Source: Sphingobium sp. CAP-1 (lineage in GTDB: Bacteria > Pseudomonadota > Alphaproteobacteria > Sphingomonadales > Sphingomonadaceae). Taken from it: DNA of 64,000 nucleotides. Below the pieces are notes generated by a model. It had not been told where the DNA came from and did not search any database. It was given only the letters and a program-made list of their open reading frames with translations. The translations under genes were made by a program, and so were the position numbers. The stretch covers positions 2,870,001 through 2,934,000 of the forward strand of contig NZ_CP046252.1 of NCBI RefSeq assembly GCF_009720145.1, in the 5' to 3' direction. Shown here one piece after another: positions 41,563 to 49,789 of this stretch (positions within the stretch are counted from its first letter, which is position 1; the number at the start of each line of letters is the position of its first letter).

Positions 41563-42471
41563 GTGACGATTGCCGCCGACCTCGATCAAGCCCTTGGCTT
41601 CACCATACCGTCGCGCCATGCGCGCGGGCGGATTGTGCGACTGGGGCCGGTTCTGGACCAGGTGCTGGCCGCCCATGCCTATCCGCCCGCGATCGAACGG
41701 CTGCTGGCGTCGGCGCTGGTCCTGGCGGCCTTGCTGGGTAGCGTCCTCAAGCAGGAAGGCGGGCAACTGACCTTGCAGGCGCAGACCGAACATGGTGTCG
41801 TCAGCCTGCTGGTCGCCGACTATAAGGATGGCGACCTGCGCGGCTATGCCAAGTTCGACGCGGACCGACTGGCGGAAATGGGGCCGGACCCTTCGCTTTT
41901 TGGTCTGTTCGGCAAGGGCTATCTGGCCATCACTTTTGACCAGGCGGTGACGGGCGAGCGCTATCAGGGCATCGTGCCGCTGGAGGGCCAGTCGCTGGCC
42001 GACGCGGCGGAGCATTATTTCTTCCAGTCGGAACAGATCCCCAGCGTCATCCGCATCGCCACGCGCCATGATGCGGGCGAAGGTTGCATCGCGGCAGGCC
42101 TGTTGCTCCAGCATTTGCCCGAAGGCGAGGTCGGGCGCGAGCGCCTGCATGTCCGGCACGACCATCCCGAATGGGAACATGTGCAGGTGCTGGCGGAAAC
42201 ATTGAAGCCCCAGGAACTGACTGACGACGCCCTGCCGCTCACCGACATTCTCTGGCGCCTTTTCCACGAGGAACAGGAAGTGCGCGTCACCGAATCGACG
42301 GCGATGGCCAAGGGCTGTCGTTGCGACCTTGCCCATATTCGCGACGTGATCGGCCGCTTTTCGGGCGAGGAGCGGGCGGAGATGGCGGATGACAAGGGCG
42401 TGATCGGGGTGGATTGCGCCTTTTGCTCGCGCATTTTCCCGCTGGCGCTGGACAGTTTTGCCGCCTCTTGA
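41563..42471 (+). CDS. hslO: Redox-regulated chaperone Hsp33
   Basis: Hsp33 is a cytoplasmic holdase switched on by oxidation of a zinc centre. The 302-residue protein carries the four zinc Cys near its C-terminus: Cys252 and Cys254 in GCRCDL, and Cys285 and Cys288 in CAFC. Upstream is the Hsp33 core (ALVLAALLGSVLKQEGGQLT, LQAQTEHGVVSLLVADYKDG). The start is GTG with GGAG 8 nt upstream. Confidence 0.95.
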   Translation: MTIAADLDQALGFTIPSRHARGRIVRLGPVLDQVLAAHAYPPAIERLLASALVLAALLGSVLKQEGGQLTLQAQTEHGVVSLLVADYKDGDLRGYAKFDADRLAEMGPDPSLFGLFGKGYLAITFDQAVTGERYQGIVPLEGQSLADAAEHYFFQSEQIPSVIRIATRHDAGEGCIAAGLLLQHLPEGEVGRERLHVRHDHPEWEHVQVLAETLKPQELTDDALPLTDILWRLFHEEQEVRVTESTAMAKGCRCDLAHIRDVIGRFSGEERAEMADDKGVIGVDCAFCSRIFPLALDSFAAS

Positions 42472-42609
42472 AGGCAAAGCTGTCGCTAACGATATTTGTA
42501 ATTGGGGCGAGCCTTGCGGTTTGCGCTATGAAATTGCCGCAATTGGCCGGCAGCGACAGCGTGGACGGCTGAGCCGGATGGACCGGCGGCCGATGGAACG
42601 AGCAGAAAC

Positions 42610-43026
42610 ATGACGACGGGGGCATGGCGGGCGCTGGGCGCCACGACAGCGTTGATGACGGCGAGTTGGGCCGGGGCGGCCGTCGCACCCGCGCCGGTGG
42701 CGCTCCATGCTCTGGAAACCGGCGAATGGGAATTGCGCGGCCGGGGTGAAGGCGCGGAGACGCGCAAGCTGTGCGTCACCGACCTGCGTCAATTGCTTCA
42801 GGTGCGTCATGTTCAGGCCCATAACAAGGCGCTGTGCCGCAGCTTCACCGTCAGCGACAGCCCGCAGGCCGTATCCGTCACCTATGATTGCGCGGGGGCA
42901 GGCAATGGCCGCACCGACCTGCGTGTCGAAACCGCGCGGCTGGTGCAGATCCGCTCGCAGGGCGTGGCCGACGGCGCGCCCTTCGCCTTTTCGGCTGAAG
43001 GGCGGCGGATCGGTGCCTGTGGCTGA
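42610..43026 (+). CDS. Exported protein of unknown function
   Basis: The 138-residue protein has a signal peptide (GATTALMTASWAGAAVAPAP) and a small domain with four Cys (KLCVTDLRQLLQ, ALCRSFTVSD, VTYDCAGAGNG, RIGACG). These could form two disulphides in the periplasm. The layout recalls DUF3617-type secreted proteins but I cannot confirm it. It stands alone between hslO and queC. Confidence 0.7.
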   Translation: MTTGAWRALGATTALMTASWAGAAVAPAPVALHALETGEWELRGRGEGAETRKLCVTDLRQLLQVRHVQAHNKALCRSFTVSDSPQAVSVTYDCAGAGNGRTDLRVETARLVQIRSQGVADGAPFAFSAEGRRIGACG

Positions 43027-43072
43027 TCGCGGCCGGCTTGCGTTCGGGCGTCGCGGGCGGTAGCGCGGACCC

Positions 43073-43765
43073 ATGGTTGCCAATAAGGGAAAATTCGCCG
43101 TCGTGCTGCTGTCTGGCGGTCTCGACTCCATGGTCGCGGGCGGGCTGGCGCGCGAGGCCGGCTATCATGTGCTGGCGCTGTCGATCGACTATAACCAGCG
43201 GCATCGGGTCGAACTGAACGCGGCACGGCGCGTGGCCCAATCGCTGGGCGCGATCCGCCACATTGTACTGCCGCTCGATCTGACCGCCTTTGGCGGATCG
43301 GCGCTGACCGCCGATATCGACGTGCCCAAGGGTGGGGTGGGGGCGGAGATTCCCGTCACCTATGTCCCTGCGCGCAACACCATCTTCCTGTCGCTGACGC
43401 TGGGCCTGGCCGAAGTGGCGGGGGCAAGCGACATTTTCATCGGCGTCAATGCGCTCGACTATTCAGGTTATCCTGACTGCCGCCCTGAGTTCATCGATGC
43501 CTTTCAGAAAATGGCGACGCTCGCCACCAAGGCCGGGGTCGAGGGCCACCCGATCCGCATTCAGACACCGTTGCAATATATGAGCAAGGCCGACATCGTG
43601 CGGGAGGCCTATCGGCTGGGTCTTGACAGCGGGGCGAGCTGGTCCTGCTATGATCCGACGCCCGACGGCAAGCATTGCGGCCTGTGCGACAGTTGCAGGC
43701 TGCGCTCCAAGGGTTTCGAGGAAGCGGGCCTGCCCGATCCCACCGTCTACGCGACGCGGCCCTGA
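43073..43765 (+). CDS. queC: 7-cyano-7-deazaguanine synthase QueC
   Basis: QueC uses ATP and ammonia to turn 7-carboxy-7-deazaguanine into preQ0 in queuosine synthesis. The 230-residue protein has the PP-loop SGGLDS (14-19), YVPARNTIFLSLTLGLAEV, GVNALDYSGYPDCRPEFIDA, and the zinc Cys192, Cys202, Cys205 and Cys208 (GKHCGLCDSC). queE, for the previous step, follows after 11 nt. Confidence 0.96.
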   Translation: MVANKGKFAVVLLSGGLDSMVAGGLAREAGYHVLALSIDYNQRHRVELNAARRVAQSLGAIRHIVLPLDLTAFGGSALTADIDVPKGGVGAEIPVTYVPARNTIFLSLTLGLAEVAGASDIFIGVNALDYSGYPDCRPEFIDAFQKMATLATKAGVEGHPIRIQTPLQYMSKADIVREAYRLGLDSGASWSCYDPTPDGKHCGLCDSCRLRSKGFEEAGLPDPTVYATRP

Positions 43766-43776
43766 AGGGGCGAACG

Positions 43777-44424
43777 ATGAGCTATGCGGTCAAGGAAATG
43801 TTCCTGACCCTTCAGGGGGAAGGGGTGCAGGCAGGACGCCGGGCCGTATTCCTGCGCTTTGCCGGCTGCAACCTGTGGAGCGGGCGCGAGCAGGACCGGG
43901 CGAGCGCCGTCTGCCAGTTTTGCGACACGGATTTCGTTGGCACCGACGGGCTGGGCGGTGGCAAGTTCGCCGATGCCGATGCGCTGGCCGACGCCGCGCT
44001 CGGCTTTTGGGGTGATGGCGCGGACGGGCGCTATATCGTGCTGACCGGCGGCGAACCGATGTTGCAGATCGACGATGCGCTGGTCGATGCGCTCCATGCG
44101 CGCGGCTTCACCATTGCGATCGAAAGCAACGGCACCCTGCCGGCGCATCCGGGGATCGACTGGATTTGCATCAGTCCCAAGGCGGGCAGCGAGGTGGTGC
44201 AGCGATCGGGCCATGAGTTGAAGCTGGTCTGGCCGCAACCGGGCGTCGGGCATAGCCTGACGGATGTCGATGCGATGGCGGACTGGGACTTCGCCCATCA
44301 TCTGGTCCAGCCGCTGGATGACGCCCATGCGCAGGACAATGCCCGCGCGGCGATCGCGCTGGTGATGGACCGGCCACAATGGCGATTGACGGTGCAGGCC
44401 CATAAATATCTGGGCCTGCGTTAG
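43777..44424 (+). CDS. queE: 7-carboxy-7-deazaguanine synthase QueE
   Basis: QueE is a radical SAM enzyme that contracts the ring of 6-carboxytetrahydropterin. The 215-residue protein has QGEGVQAGRRAVFLRFAGCN and an expanded cluster motif Cys31-X14-Cys46-X2-Cys49, a known variant of the usual CX3CX2C. VLTGGEPMLQ and ESNGTL complete the core. ATG 43777 is chosen because the longer frame lies within queC. Confidence 0.94.
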   Translation: MSYAVKEMFLTLQGEGVQAGRRAVFLRFAGCNLWSGREQDRASAVCQFCDTDFVGTDGLGGGKFADADALADAALGFWGDGADGRYIVLTGGEPMLQIDDALVDALHARGFTIAIESNGTLPAHPGIDWICISPKAGSEVVQRSGHELKLVWPQPGVGHSLTDVDAMADWDFAHHLVQPLDDAHAQDNARAAIALVMDRPQWRLTVQAHKYLGLR

Positions 44425-44428
44425 ATAT

Positions 44429-45121
44429 TCAGGGCTTGGCCCCGGTCTTGTCGTTCCACGCCTGATGGCAGGCCGGCAGCAGCACGCCCTTTTTCCAGCA
44501 TTTGGGGTCGAAGGAGGGCATAGCCACGACATAGTCGTAGCCGGGTGTGCCGTAAAATTGCTCGCCTGCCACGATCGTCGCCTTCTTGATCGATCCCAGC
44601 CCCTTGCGGCCGACTTCGTGCAATGAGCCGCGATCGGCGAAGATCGCCTCGCGCCCTACTTCGGCAGCGGCCTGACAAAAACCCTTTTGCGCCTGCACCG
44701 TCGAGTAGCTGGAATAGATGCGGGTATTATACATGTCGGACGCCGACTGGCCGACCTTGCCCTTGCCGGCGGTGCGCTGGAAATAGGCGAGCAGGGTCGC
44801 CTGCGCCGCATCCAGTTCCGCATCATGATGGGCGATCATCGCGTTGTAATTGCTGGTGGTCAGCAACGTCCGCTCGAAATCGCATTGCAGCGCGGCGACG
44901 TTGAGCGCAGCGCGCAGGTTCCAGGCGAGGCCGGCCCTGATCTCCGTTGGGGTGGCGTCGGGCAGGCCGAGCGCGGTCGCGGCGGCGGCATCGGTCAGTG
45001 GCGGGGCGCTGAAATCGGGCGGGGTCCAAAAGAATTGCGCCGCGGCGGGCTGCGCCAGCAGCGACCCGGCGGCGAGGGCGAGTCCGGCCAGCGCGCGGCG
45101 CATCGGGGAATGGGTCATCAT
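44429..45121 (-). CDS. Exported protein of unknown function
   Basis: The 230-residue protein has a signal peptide (RRALAGLALAAGSLLAQPAA, cleavage near AAAQ), then a mostly helical domain (AGLAWNLRAALNVAALQCDF, HHDAELDAAQATLLAYFQRT). Three Cys follow, with a C-terminal segment (PSFDPKCWKKGVLLPACHQA). I do not recognise the family. It converges with queE. Start codons ATG at 45121 and 45118 are adjacent and equally plausible. Confidence 0.75.
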   Translation of the reverse strand: MMTHSPMRRALAGLALAAGSLLAQPAAAQFFWTPPDFSAPPLTDAAAATALGLPDATPTEIRAGLAWNLRAALNVAALQCDFERTLLTTSNYNAMIAHHDAELDAAQATLLAYFQRTAGKGKVGQSASDMYNTRIYSSYSTVQAQKGFCQAAAEVGREAIFADRGSLHEVGRKGLGSIKKATIVAGEQFYGTPGYDYVVAMPSFDPKCWKKGVLLPACHQAWNDKTGAKP

Positions 45122-45195
45122 TGCTTCGGCCTCTCCGCAAAGGGTTGGATATGCCCCATCTTCTTCCGTTCCGTCACTGTATCAGCCCTGAATGA

Positions 45196-45492
45196 TCACT
45201 GGTCGGCCACGACTTCCGCATCATCGCCTGCCGGCTTGTCACCTGCCGGCTTGTCGGCGGCAGGCCTGGCCGGCGTGCTGCTGTTCGACGCGGCGGTGGC
45301 GTTGCCGGTCGACAGCGCTACGGCCGTGCCTTCGCTCTGCACGCCATCCAGATCGGTCATGGCGTCGGTCGCGGTGCCGTCCACCACCTCCATATCCTTC
45401 ATCTGCACCTTGGTTGTGCCTTCATCCTTCTTGCCGCAGGCGGCGAGGGGGAGGCAGGCGATCAGCAGCGCGGTGGTGAAGATGCGACGCAT
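45196..45492 (-). CDS. Small lipoprotein of unknown function
   Basis: The 98-residue protein has a lipoprotein signal (MRRIFTTALLIACLPLAAC, lipobox LAAC, Cys19). A disordered Thr/Ala/Asp-rich tail follows, with an AADKPAGDKPAGDDAE repeat. AAGGAG lies 6 nt before the ATG. An upstream in-frame start is not supported. It lies between lipB and another exported protein on the same strand. Confidence 0.75.
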   Translation of the reverse strand: MRRIFTTALLIACLPLAACGKKDEGTTKVQMKDMEVVDGTATDAMTDLDGVQSEGTAVALSTGNATAASNSSTPARPAADKPAGDKPAGDDAEVVADQ

Positions 45493-45550
45493 CCGGGTCT
45501 CCTTGAAACGGTCAGCCCGGCAGCCCCCGCCTGGCGAAAGATGCGCGACC

Positions 45551-46246
45551 CTAGCGGCCCGTCCCGCATTGCTCAACCCCCGTGCCACACCGCGCCAAGC
45601 GGCTGAGAAAGGCCGGGAAATGCGCCTTTAGTGCGGTATCGAGCGCAGCCATCGACGCATTGCCGCCCAGTGCCGCGATGCTGGTCACCGGAAATTCGCT
45701 GATCCCGCATGGCACGATGCCCCCGAAATGGGACAGGTCGGGGTCGACATTGATCGAAAAGCCGTGGAGCGTAACCCAGCGCCGCACCCGGATGCCGAGC
45801 GCGCCGATCTTCGCTTCCCGGCCCTGCCGATCGTCGGTCCAGATACCGATCCGCCCTTCGGCACGACGCGCTGCTATCCCCAGATCGTCCAGCGCCGCGA
45901 TCATCCAGCCTTCCAGATGATGGACGAAATTGCGGACATCCTTGCCCCGTTGCGCCAAGTCGATGTTGAGATAGCCGATCCGTTGCCCCGGCCCGTGATA
46001 GGTATAGCGGCCGCCGCGCCCGGCTTCATGGACCGGAAAGCGCGGGTCGATCAGTTCGGCCGGATCGGCGCTGGTGCCGGCGGTATAGAGCGGCGGATGC
46101 TCCAGCAGCCAGACCCGTTCCGGCGCTTGCCCGTCATGGATGGCGGCGGCCCGCGCCTCCATATCGGCCAGGGCGTGGGGATAGTCGACCGGCGCATCGG
46201 CGACGCGCCATTCGACCGAGGCGGGAAAGGGCAGTGGCGTAGACAT
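45551..46246 (-). CDS. lipB: Lipoyl(octanoyl) transferase LipB
   Basis: LipB moves octanoyl groups from acyl carrier protein to lipoate-dependent enzymes. The 231-residue protein has the conserved GGRYTYHGPGQRIGYLNIDL, the catalytic Lys146 in EAKIGALGIRVRRWVTLHGF and catalytic Cys180 in GIVPCGISEFPVTSI. ATG 46246 has AAGGA 7 nt upstream. The open frame continues far upstream through the divergent membrane-protein gene and is not used. Confidence 0.94.
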   Translation of the reverse strand: MSTPLPFPASVEWRVADAPVDYPHALADMEARAAAIHDGQAPERVWLLEHPPLYTAGTSADPAELIDPRFPVHEAGRGGRYTYHGPGQRIGYLNIDLAQRGKDVRNFVHHLEGWMIAALDDLGIAARRAEGRIGIWTDDRQGREAKIGALGIRVRRWVTLHGFSINVDPDLSHFGGIVPCGISEFPVTSIAALGGNASMAALDTALKAHFPAFLSRLARCGTGVEQCGTGR

Positions 46247-46321
46247 GGAGGCTTCCTTGACTTGGCGCGGGCGAGCGATCAAGGCTCTGGCCGCATTTTC
46301 CGCATCACAGGACAGGTAGAT

Positions 46322-47083
46322 ATGGCAACGATGTCGATCGGCAAGGCGTGGGAGGAGGCAATTGCTTTCGTCGCGCGGGAAGCGTCGTTGCTGTTTCCGG
46401 TTGCACTGTTGTTCGTTGCCCTGCCGGCCATCGTCCTTCAGGAAATGACGCCGCCCGAACTGGCCGCCTGGTCCGCCGCGCCCAAGGGGCCGATGCCTGA
46501 CCTGCCCGGCAGCTATTGGGCCAGCCTGATTCTGGCCATCATCCTGATCTGGTTCGGATCTCTGGCGCTGTTCGCGCTGGCGCTCAGGCCCGGCATCAGC
46601 GTCGGTGAAGCGTTGAAGCTGGCGCTCCATCGCCTGCCGGTGCTGGTCGGCACCAGCCTGCTCGCCGGGCTTTTGCTGTTCGCCGCGATTCTGCTGCTGT
46701 CGATACCGGCCATGCTGCTTCTGGGGAATGTCGCGGTGATTGCCGTGATCATCGGCGTCGGCCTGTTTGGCGGGGTGCGGCTGGCGCTGCTCAACCCAGT
46801 GGTGATAGACGACAGCCTGGGGGCGGTGGCGTCGCTGCGCCGTGCCTGGGCGCTGACGCGCAGCCATTTCTGGCGAATTTGTGGGTTTCTGGTCGTGGTG
46901 ATGCTGCTGTCGACCATCGCCGGATCTGCGGCGCAGGTGATCGTCGGCCTTCTGGGCGGGCTGGTCGCCGGGCCTGAAGGCGCGCGGCTGGCTGGCGGGA
47001 TCGCCGCTGCGGCGGTGTCGGGCGTCGTTCAGGTCTATATGCTGGTGATGCTTGCGCGCCTTTATCGTCAGGCGGTGGCCTGA
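46322..47083 (+). CDS. Multi-pass membrane protein of unknown function
   Basis: The 253-residue protein has about five or six hydrophobic helices (ASLLFPVALLFVALPAIVL, ASLILAIILIWFGSLALFAL, LLAGLLLFAAILLLSIPAML, and a C-terminal pair). The segment GAVASLRRAWALTRSHFWRI resembles the membrane domain of the glycerophosphoryl diester phosphodiesterase/YciC-like family. ATG 46322 has AGGACAGG upstream. It is divergent from lipB and converges on the GNAT gene. Confidence 0.75.
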   Translation: MATMSIGKAWEEAIAFVAREASLLFPVALLFVALPAIVLQEMTPPELAAWSAAPKGPMPDLPGSYWASLILAIILIWFGSLALFALALRPGISVGEALKLALHRLPVLVGTSLLAGLLLFAAILLLSIPAMLLLGNVAVIAVIIGVGLFGGVRLALLNPVVIDDSLGAVASLRRAWALTRSHFWRICGFLVVVMLLSTIAGSAAQVIVGLLGGLVAGPEGARLAGGIAAAAVSGVVQVYMLVMLARLYRQAVA

Positions 47084-47664
47084 TCCAGCAGCGGCACATG
47101 CGGCGCGGCATCGCGCGGCAGGATGCCGGCGAGGCGCGGATCGGCGAACGTCTCGATCTCCCGGCCATAGGGGGTGAAACCCGATTTGATGTAGAAGCCC
47201 AGCGCCGCCGGGCTGTCGAGCGTGCAGGTATGGACCCATAAGCGCTCGACGCCCCTGCGCCAGGCGAGGGATTTCGCCTGCGCCATCAGCCAGCGGCCCA
47301 GCCCCTTGCCGTTGAGCTGGGGCACGAGGCCGAAAAAGCTGAGTTCGCAATCGGGCAAGGCGCGGAAGTCCAGTTCCAGCAGGCCGACTTCGGTACCGCG
47401 CGGATCGGTGACGGCATAGACCTCCACCGCCGGATCATGGAGGATGGCCTTCAGCGTCGCGTCGCTCATCACCAGACGGGAAAACCACAGCCAGGGTTCG
47501 CCGACCCGGCGGAACAGGGTGCGATAGGCGTCAAGGTCCGGCGCCTTCCACGGCACAAGGCGCAGCGGCGCTGGCGGGATCGGTGCCGGTCTTGGCGGCG
47601 CGCGCATTTCCAGATGGGTGACGACCGCTGCCACCATGCCGGGCTCGACCGGAATATAGGGCAT
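47068..47664 (-). CDS. GNAT-family N-acetyltransferase
   Basis: The 198-residue protein has the acetyl-CoA-binding GNAT core: LLELDFRALPDCELSFFGLV and PQLNGKGLGRWLMAQAKSLA (Q/RxxGxG/A motif), then LWVHTCTLDSPAALGFYIKS. The substrate is unknown. It overlaps hemF by 1 nt, so it is the third gene of a trmL-hemF-GNAT unit, and its 3' end overlaps the membrane-protein gene by 16 nt. Confidence 0.88.
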   Translation of the reverse strand: MPYIPVEPGMVAAVVTHLEMRAPPRPAPIPPAPLRLVPWKAPDLDAYRTLFRRVGEPWLWFSRLVMSDATLKAILHDPAVEVYAVTDPRGTEVGLLELDFRALPDCELSFFGLVPQLNGKGLGRWLMAQAKSLAWRRGVERLWVHTCTLDSPAALGFYIKSGFTPYGREIETFADPRLAGILPRDAAPHVPLLDQATA

Positions 47665-48548
47665 CAGCGCCAGCTCGCCATCGGCGGCAGGCTCATCAAT
47701 ATGGCGTCGATATTGCCGCCGGTCTTGAGGCCGAACAACGTGCCGCGATCATGGACCAGATTGAATTCGGCATAGCGGCCGCGCCATTCCAGCATCGTGG
47801 CATAGTCGGCGTCGGTCCATGCCTCGCCCATGCGTCGCCGCACGATTGGCGGGAAGGCGGCGAGGAAGGCGTCGCCGACATCGCGGGTGAAGGCGAAATT
47901 GGCGTCGAACGTGGCATCGTCGGCGCATTCGAGATGATCGTAGAAAATGCCGCCTACGCCGCGATGCACGTTGCGGTGGGGGATGAAGAAATAATCGTCC
48001 GCCCATTTTTTGAAGCGCGGATAGTGATCTGCATCATGCGCGTCGCAGGCGGCCTTCAGCACGGCGTGGAAATGCGCCGTATCCTCTTCGCGCGGCAAAG
48101 GCGGGTTGAGGTCCGCGCCGCCGCCGAACCAGTCCTTGGTCGTCACCAGATAGCGGGTGTTCATATGGACGGCCGGGACGTGCGGATTGGCCATATGCGC
48201 GACCAGGCTGATGCCGGTGGCGAAGAAGGCGGGATTGTCGCCCGCGCCATGGATGGTCTGGGCGAAGCCGGGGGCGAATTCGCCGCCCACGGTGGAGACG
48301 TTGACGCCGACCTTCTCGAATATCCTGCCCTTCATCACGCCGCGCACGCCCCCCCCACCCTCGCCGGGCGCCTGCCCTTCGGCTTCGCGGTCCCAGGATG
48401 TGAAGTCGAAGCGCGCGTCGCTCCCTGCCTCCCGCTCGATCGCCTCGAATTCGGCGCAGATCCGGTCGCGCAGCGATTCGAACCAGGCGCGCGCGGCCTG
48501 CTGGCGAAGATCGAGCGGAAAGGGAACCGTGGGAACTGGGTTGATCAT
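47664..48548 (-). CDS. hemF: Oxygen-dependent coproporphyrinogen III oxidase HemF
   Basis: HemF decarboxylates coproporphyrinogen III to protoporphyrinogen IX using O2. The 294-residue protein has the family signatures: GGGGVRGVMKGRIFEKVGVN, VSTVGGEF, AVHMNTRYL, WFGGGADLNPPLP, FIPHRNVHRGVGGIFYDHL and AEFNLVHDRGTLFGLKTGGN. It overlaps trmL by 4 nt upstream and the GNAT gene by 1 nt downstream. Confidence 0.96.
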   Translation of the reverse strand: MINPVPTVPFPLDLRQQAARAWFESLRDRICAEFEAIEREAGSDARFDFTSWDREAEGQAPGEGGGGVRGVMKGRIFEKVGVNVSTVGGEFAPGFAQTIHGAGDNPAFFATGISLVAHMANPHVPAVHMNTRYLVTTKDWFGGGADLNPPLPREEDTAHFHAVLKAACDAHDADHYPRFKKWADDYFFIPHRNVHRGVGGIFYDHLECADDATFDANFAFTRDVGDAFLAAFPPIVRRRMGEAWTDADYATMLEWRGRYAEFNLVHDRGTLFGLKTGGNIDAILMSLPPMASWR

Positions 48549-49003
48549 GCAGGAAACTTTCCGGTCTGGCGCAGGGCTTCGGCGACGGCGATGCCCGTGG
48601 AAACGGCGACATTCAAGGATCGAAAGCCCGGCGCCATCGGGATGCGCACGCGAATATCGGCCAGATCGCGCACCTCATCCGGCACGCCCGCGCTTTCCGA
48701 TCCCATCAGCAATATATCGTTTTCGCGGAACGCCACCTCCGGCAGCCGCTGTGAGGCGTGGGCGCTCATCAGCAGCAGGCGGCGGCCTTCCGTCCGGCGA
48801 ATGGCGTCAAAGGCGGCGAAATTGGCGTGGCGGGTGACATCGGCGGATTCGCCATAATCCATTGCCGCGCGCTTCAGCCGGGCATCGGAAAAGGCGAATC
48901 CGGTGGGCATGATGATGTCGACGGGTACCTGAAAACAGGCGGCCAGGCGCAGGATTGCGCCGACATTGCCCGCAATCTCCGGTTGGTAAAGGGCGATACG
49001 CAT
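48545..49003 (-). CDS. trmL: tRNA (cytidine(34)-2'-O)-methyltransferase TrmL
   Basis: TrmL is a SPOUT methyltransferase that modifies the wobble base of leucine tRNAs. The 152-residue protein has the whole-family pattern: MRIALYQPEIAGNVGAILRL, ILLMGSESAGVPDEV and the knot motif IPMAPGFRSLNVAVSTGIAV. It is the first gene of the trmL-hemF-GNAT unit and is divergent from petA. Confidence 0.93.
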   Translation of the reverse strand: MRIALYQPEIAGNVGAILRLAACFQVPVDIIMPTGFAFSDARLKRAAMDYGESADVTRHANFAAFDAIRRTEGRRLLLMSAHASQRLPEVAFRENDILLMGSESAGVPDEVRDLADIRVRIPMAPGFRSLNVAVSTGIAVAEALRQTGKFPA

Positions 49004-49126
49004 GGCGCAGCGCCATAGTCCATTGGGAGCATTTGCAACAGACTAGGTGATATTGCGACTGGCAAAGCGCGCGCAGTGCGGTTATCACGCCCCTCGAACC
49101 ACGCCGGGGGGTAGGCGGGGCCGGCC

Positions 49127-49155
49127 TTGGTCGCGAACCCAAATCCCTTGATAAT
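49127..49155 (+). promoter_or_regulatory. Possible sigma-70 promoter for petABC
   Basis: TTGGTC and GATAAT are separated by 17 bases, about 55 nt upstream of the petA ATG. No other clear element was found in the 208-nt trmL-petA gap. Confidence 0.4.
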
Positions 49156-49211
49156 CAGCGCCGGTAACGGCATTCCGGTGTGACAGGGAAGTCTTGCAAG
49201 GGTAGAGGTGC

Positions 49212-49778
49212 ATGGCGAGCGTAGAGCATTCTGACGGCCAAGGTCTATCCGGCGGAGAAGGGGTGCGCCGCCGCGATTTTATCAACATCGCTGCGGTGAG
49301 CTTCGCGGGAGCCGGCGCTGTCGTCGTCGTCCTGCCGCTGATCGACCAGATGAACCCCAGCGCCGACGTGCTGGCGCTCGCTTCGACGGAAGTCGATCTT
49401 TCGGCAATCCAGCCGGGACAGGCGATCAAGACCACCTTCCGGTCCCAGCCGCTGTTCGTGCGGCAATTGACCCCCAAGGAAATCGCCGAGGCCGACAAGG
49501 TCGATCCGTCCACGCTGCGCGATCCGCAGACGCTGGAGGAGCGCACCGTCGACGGCAAGAAGCAGTGGCTGATCACCATGGGCGTCTGCACCCATCTGGG
49601 CTGCGTCCCGCTGGGCGCCGGCGAAGGCGAGAATCGCGGTGAATTTGGCGGCTATTTCTGCCCTTGCCACGGTTCGTCCTACGACACCGCCGCCCGCATC
49701 CGTAAGGGGCCAGCCCCCAAGAACCTGGAAGTTCCGAAGTTCAGCTTCACTTCCGACACCGCCATTCTTGTGGGCTGA
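49212..49778 (+). CDS. petA: Ubiquinol-cytochrome c reductase Rieske iron-sulfur subunit
   Basis: This is the Rieske protein of the bc1 complex, which passes electrons from ubiquinol to cytochrome c1. The 188-residue protein has the twin-Arg-like start VRRRDFINIAAVSFAGAGAV, a single membrane anchor, and the cluster motifs GVCTHLGCVPLG and CPCHGSSYD, in which two Cys and two His bind the [2Fe-2S] centre. It is the first gene of petABC. Confidence 0.97.
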   Translation: MASVEHSDGQGLSGGEGVRRRDFINIAAVSFAGAGAVVVVLPLIDQMNPSADVLALASTEVDLSAIQPGQAIKTTFRSQPLFVRQLTPKEIAEADKVDPSTLRDPQTLEERTVDGKKQWLITMGVCTHLGCVPLGAGEGENRGEFGGYFCPCHGSSYDTAARIRKGPAPKNLEVPKFSFTSDTAILVG

Positions 49779-49789
49779 GGGGGACCATC

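Noticed and set aside
45551..47350. 599-residue frame containing lipB as its C-terminus
   Set aside because: Only the last 231 residues are LipB; the rest is antisense to the membrane-protein gene, and a good ribosome site precedes ATG 46246.
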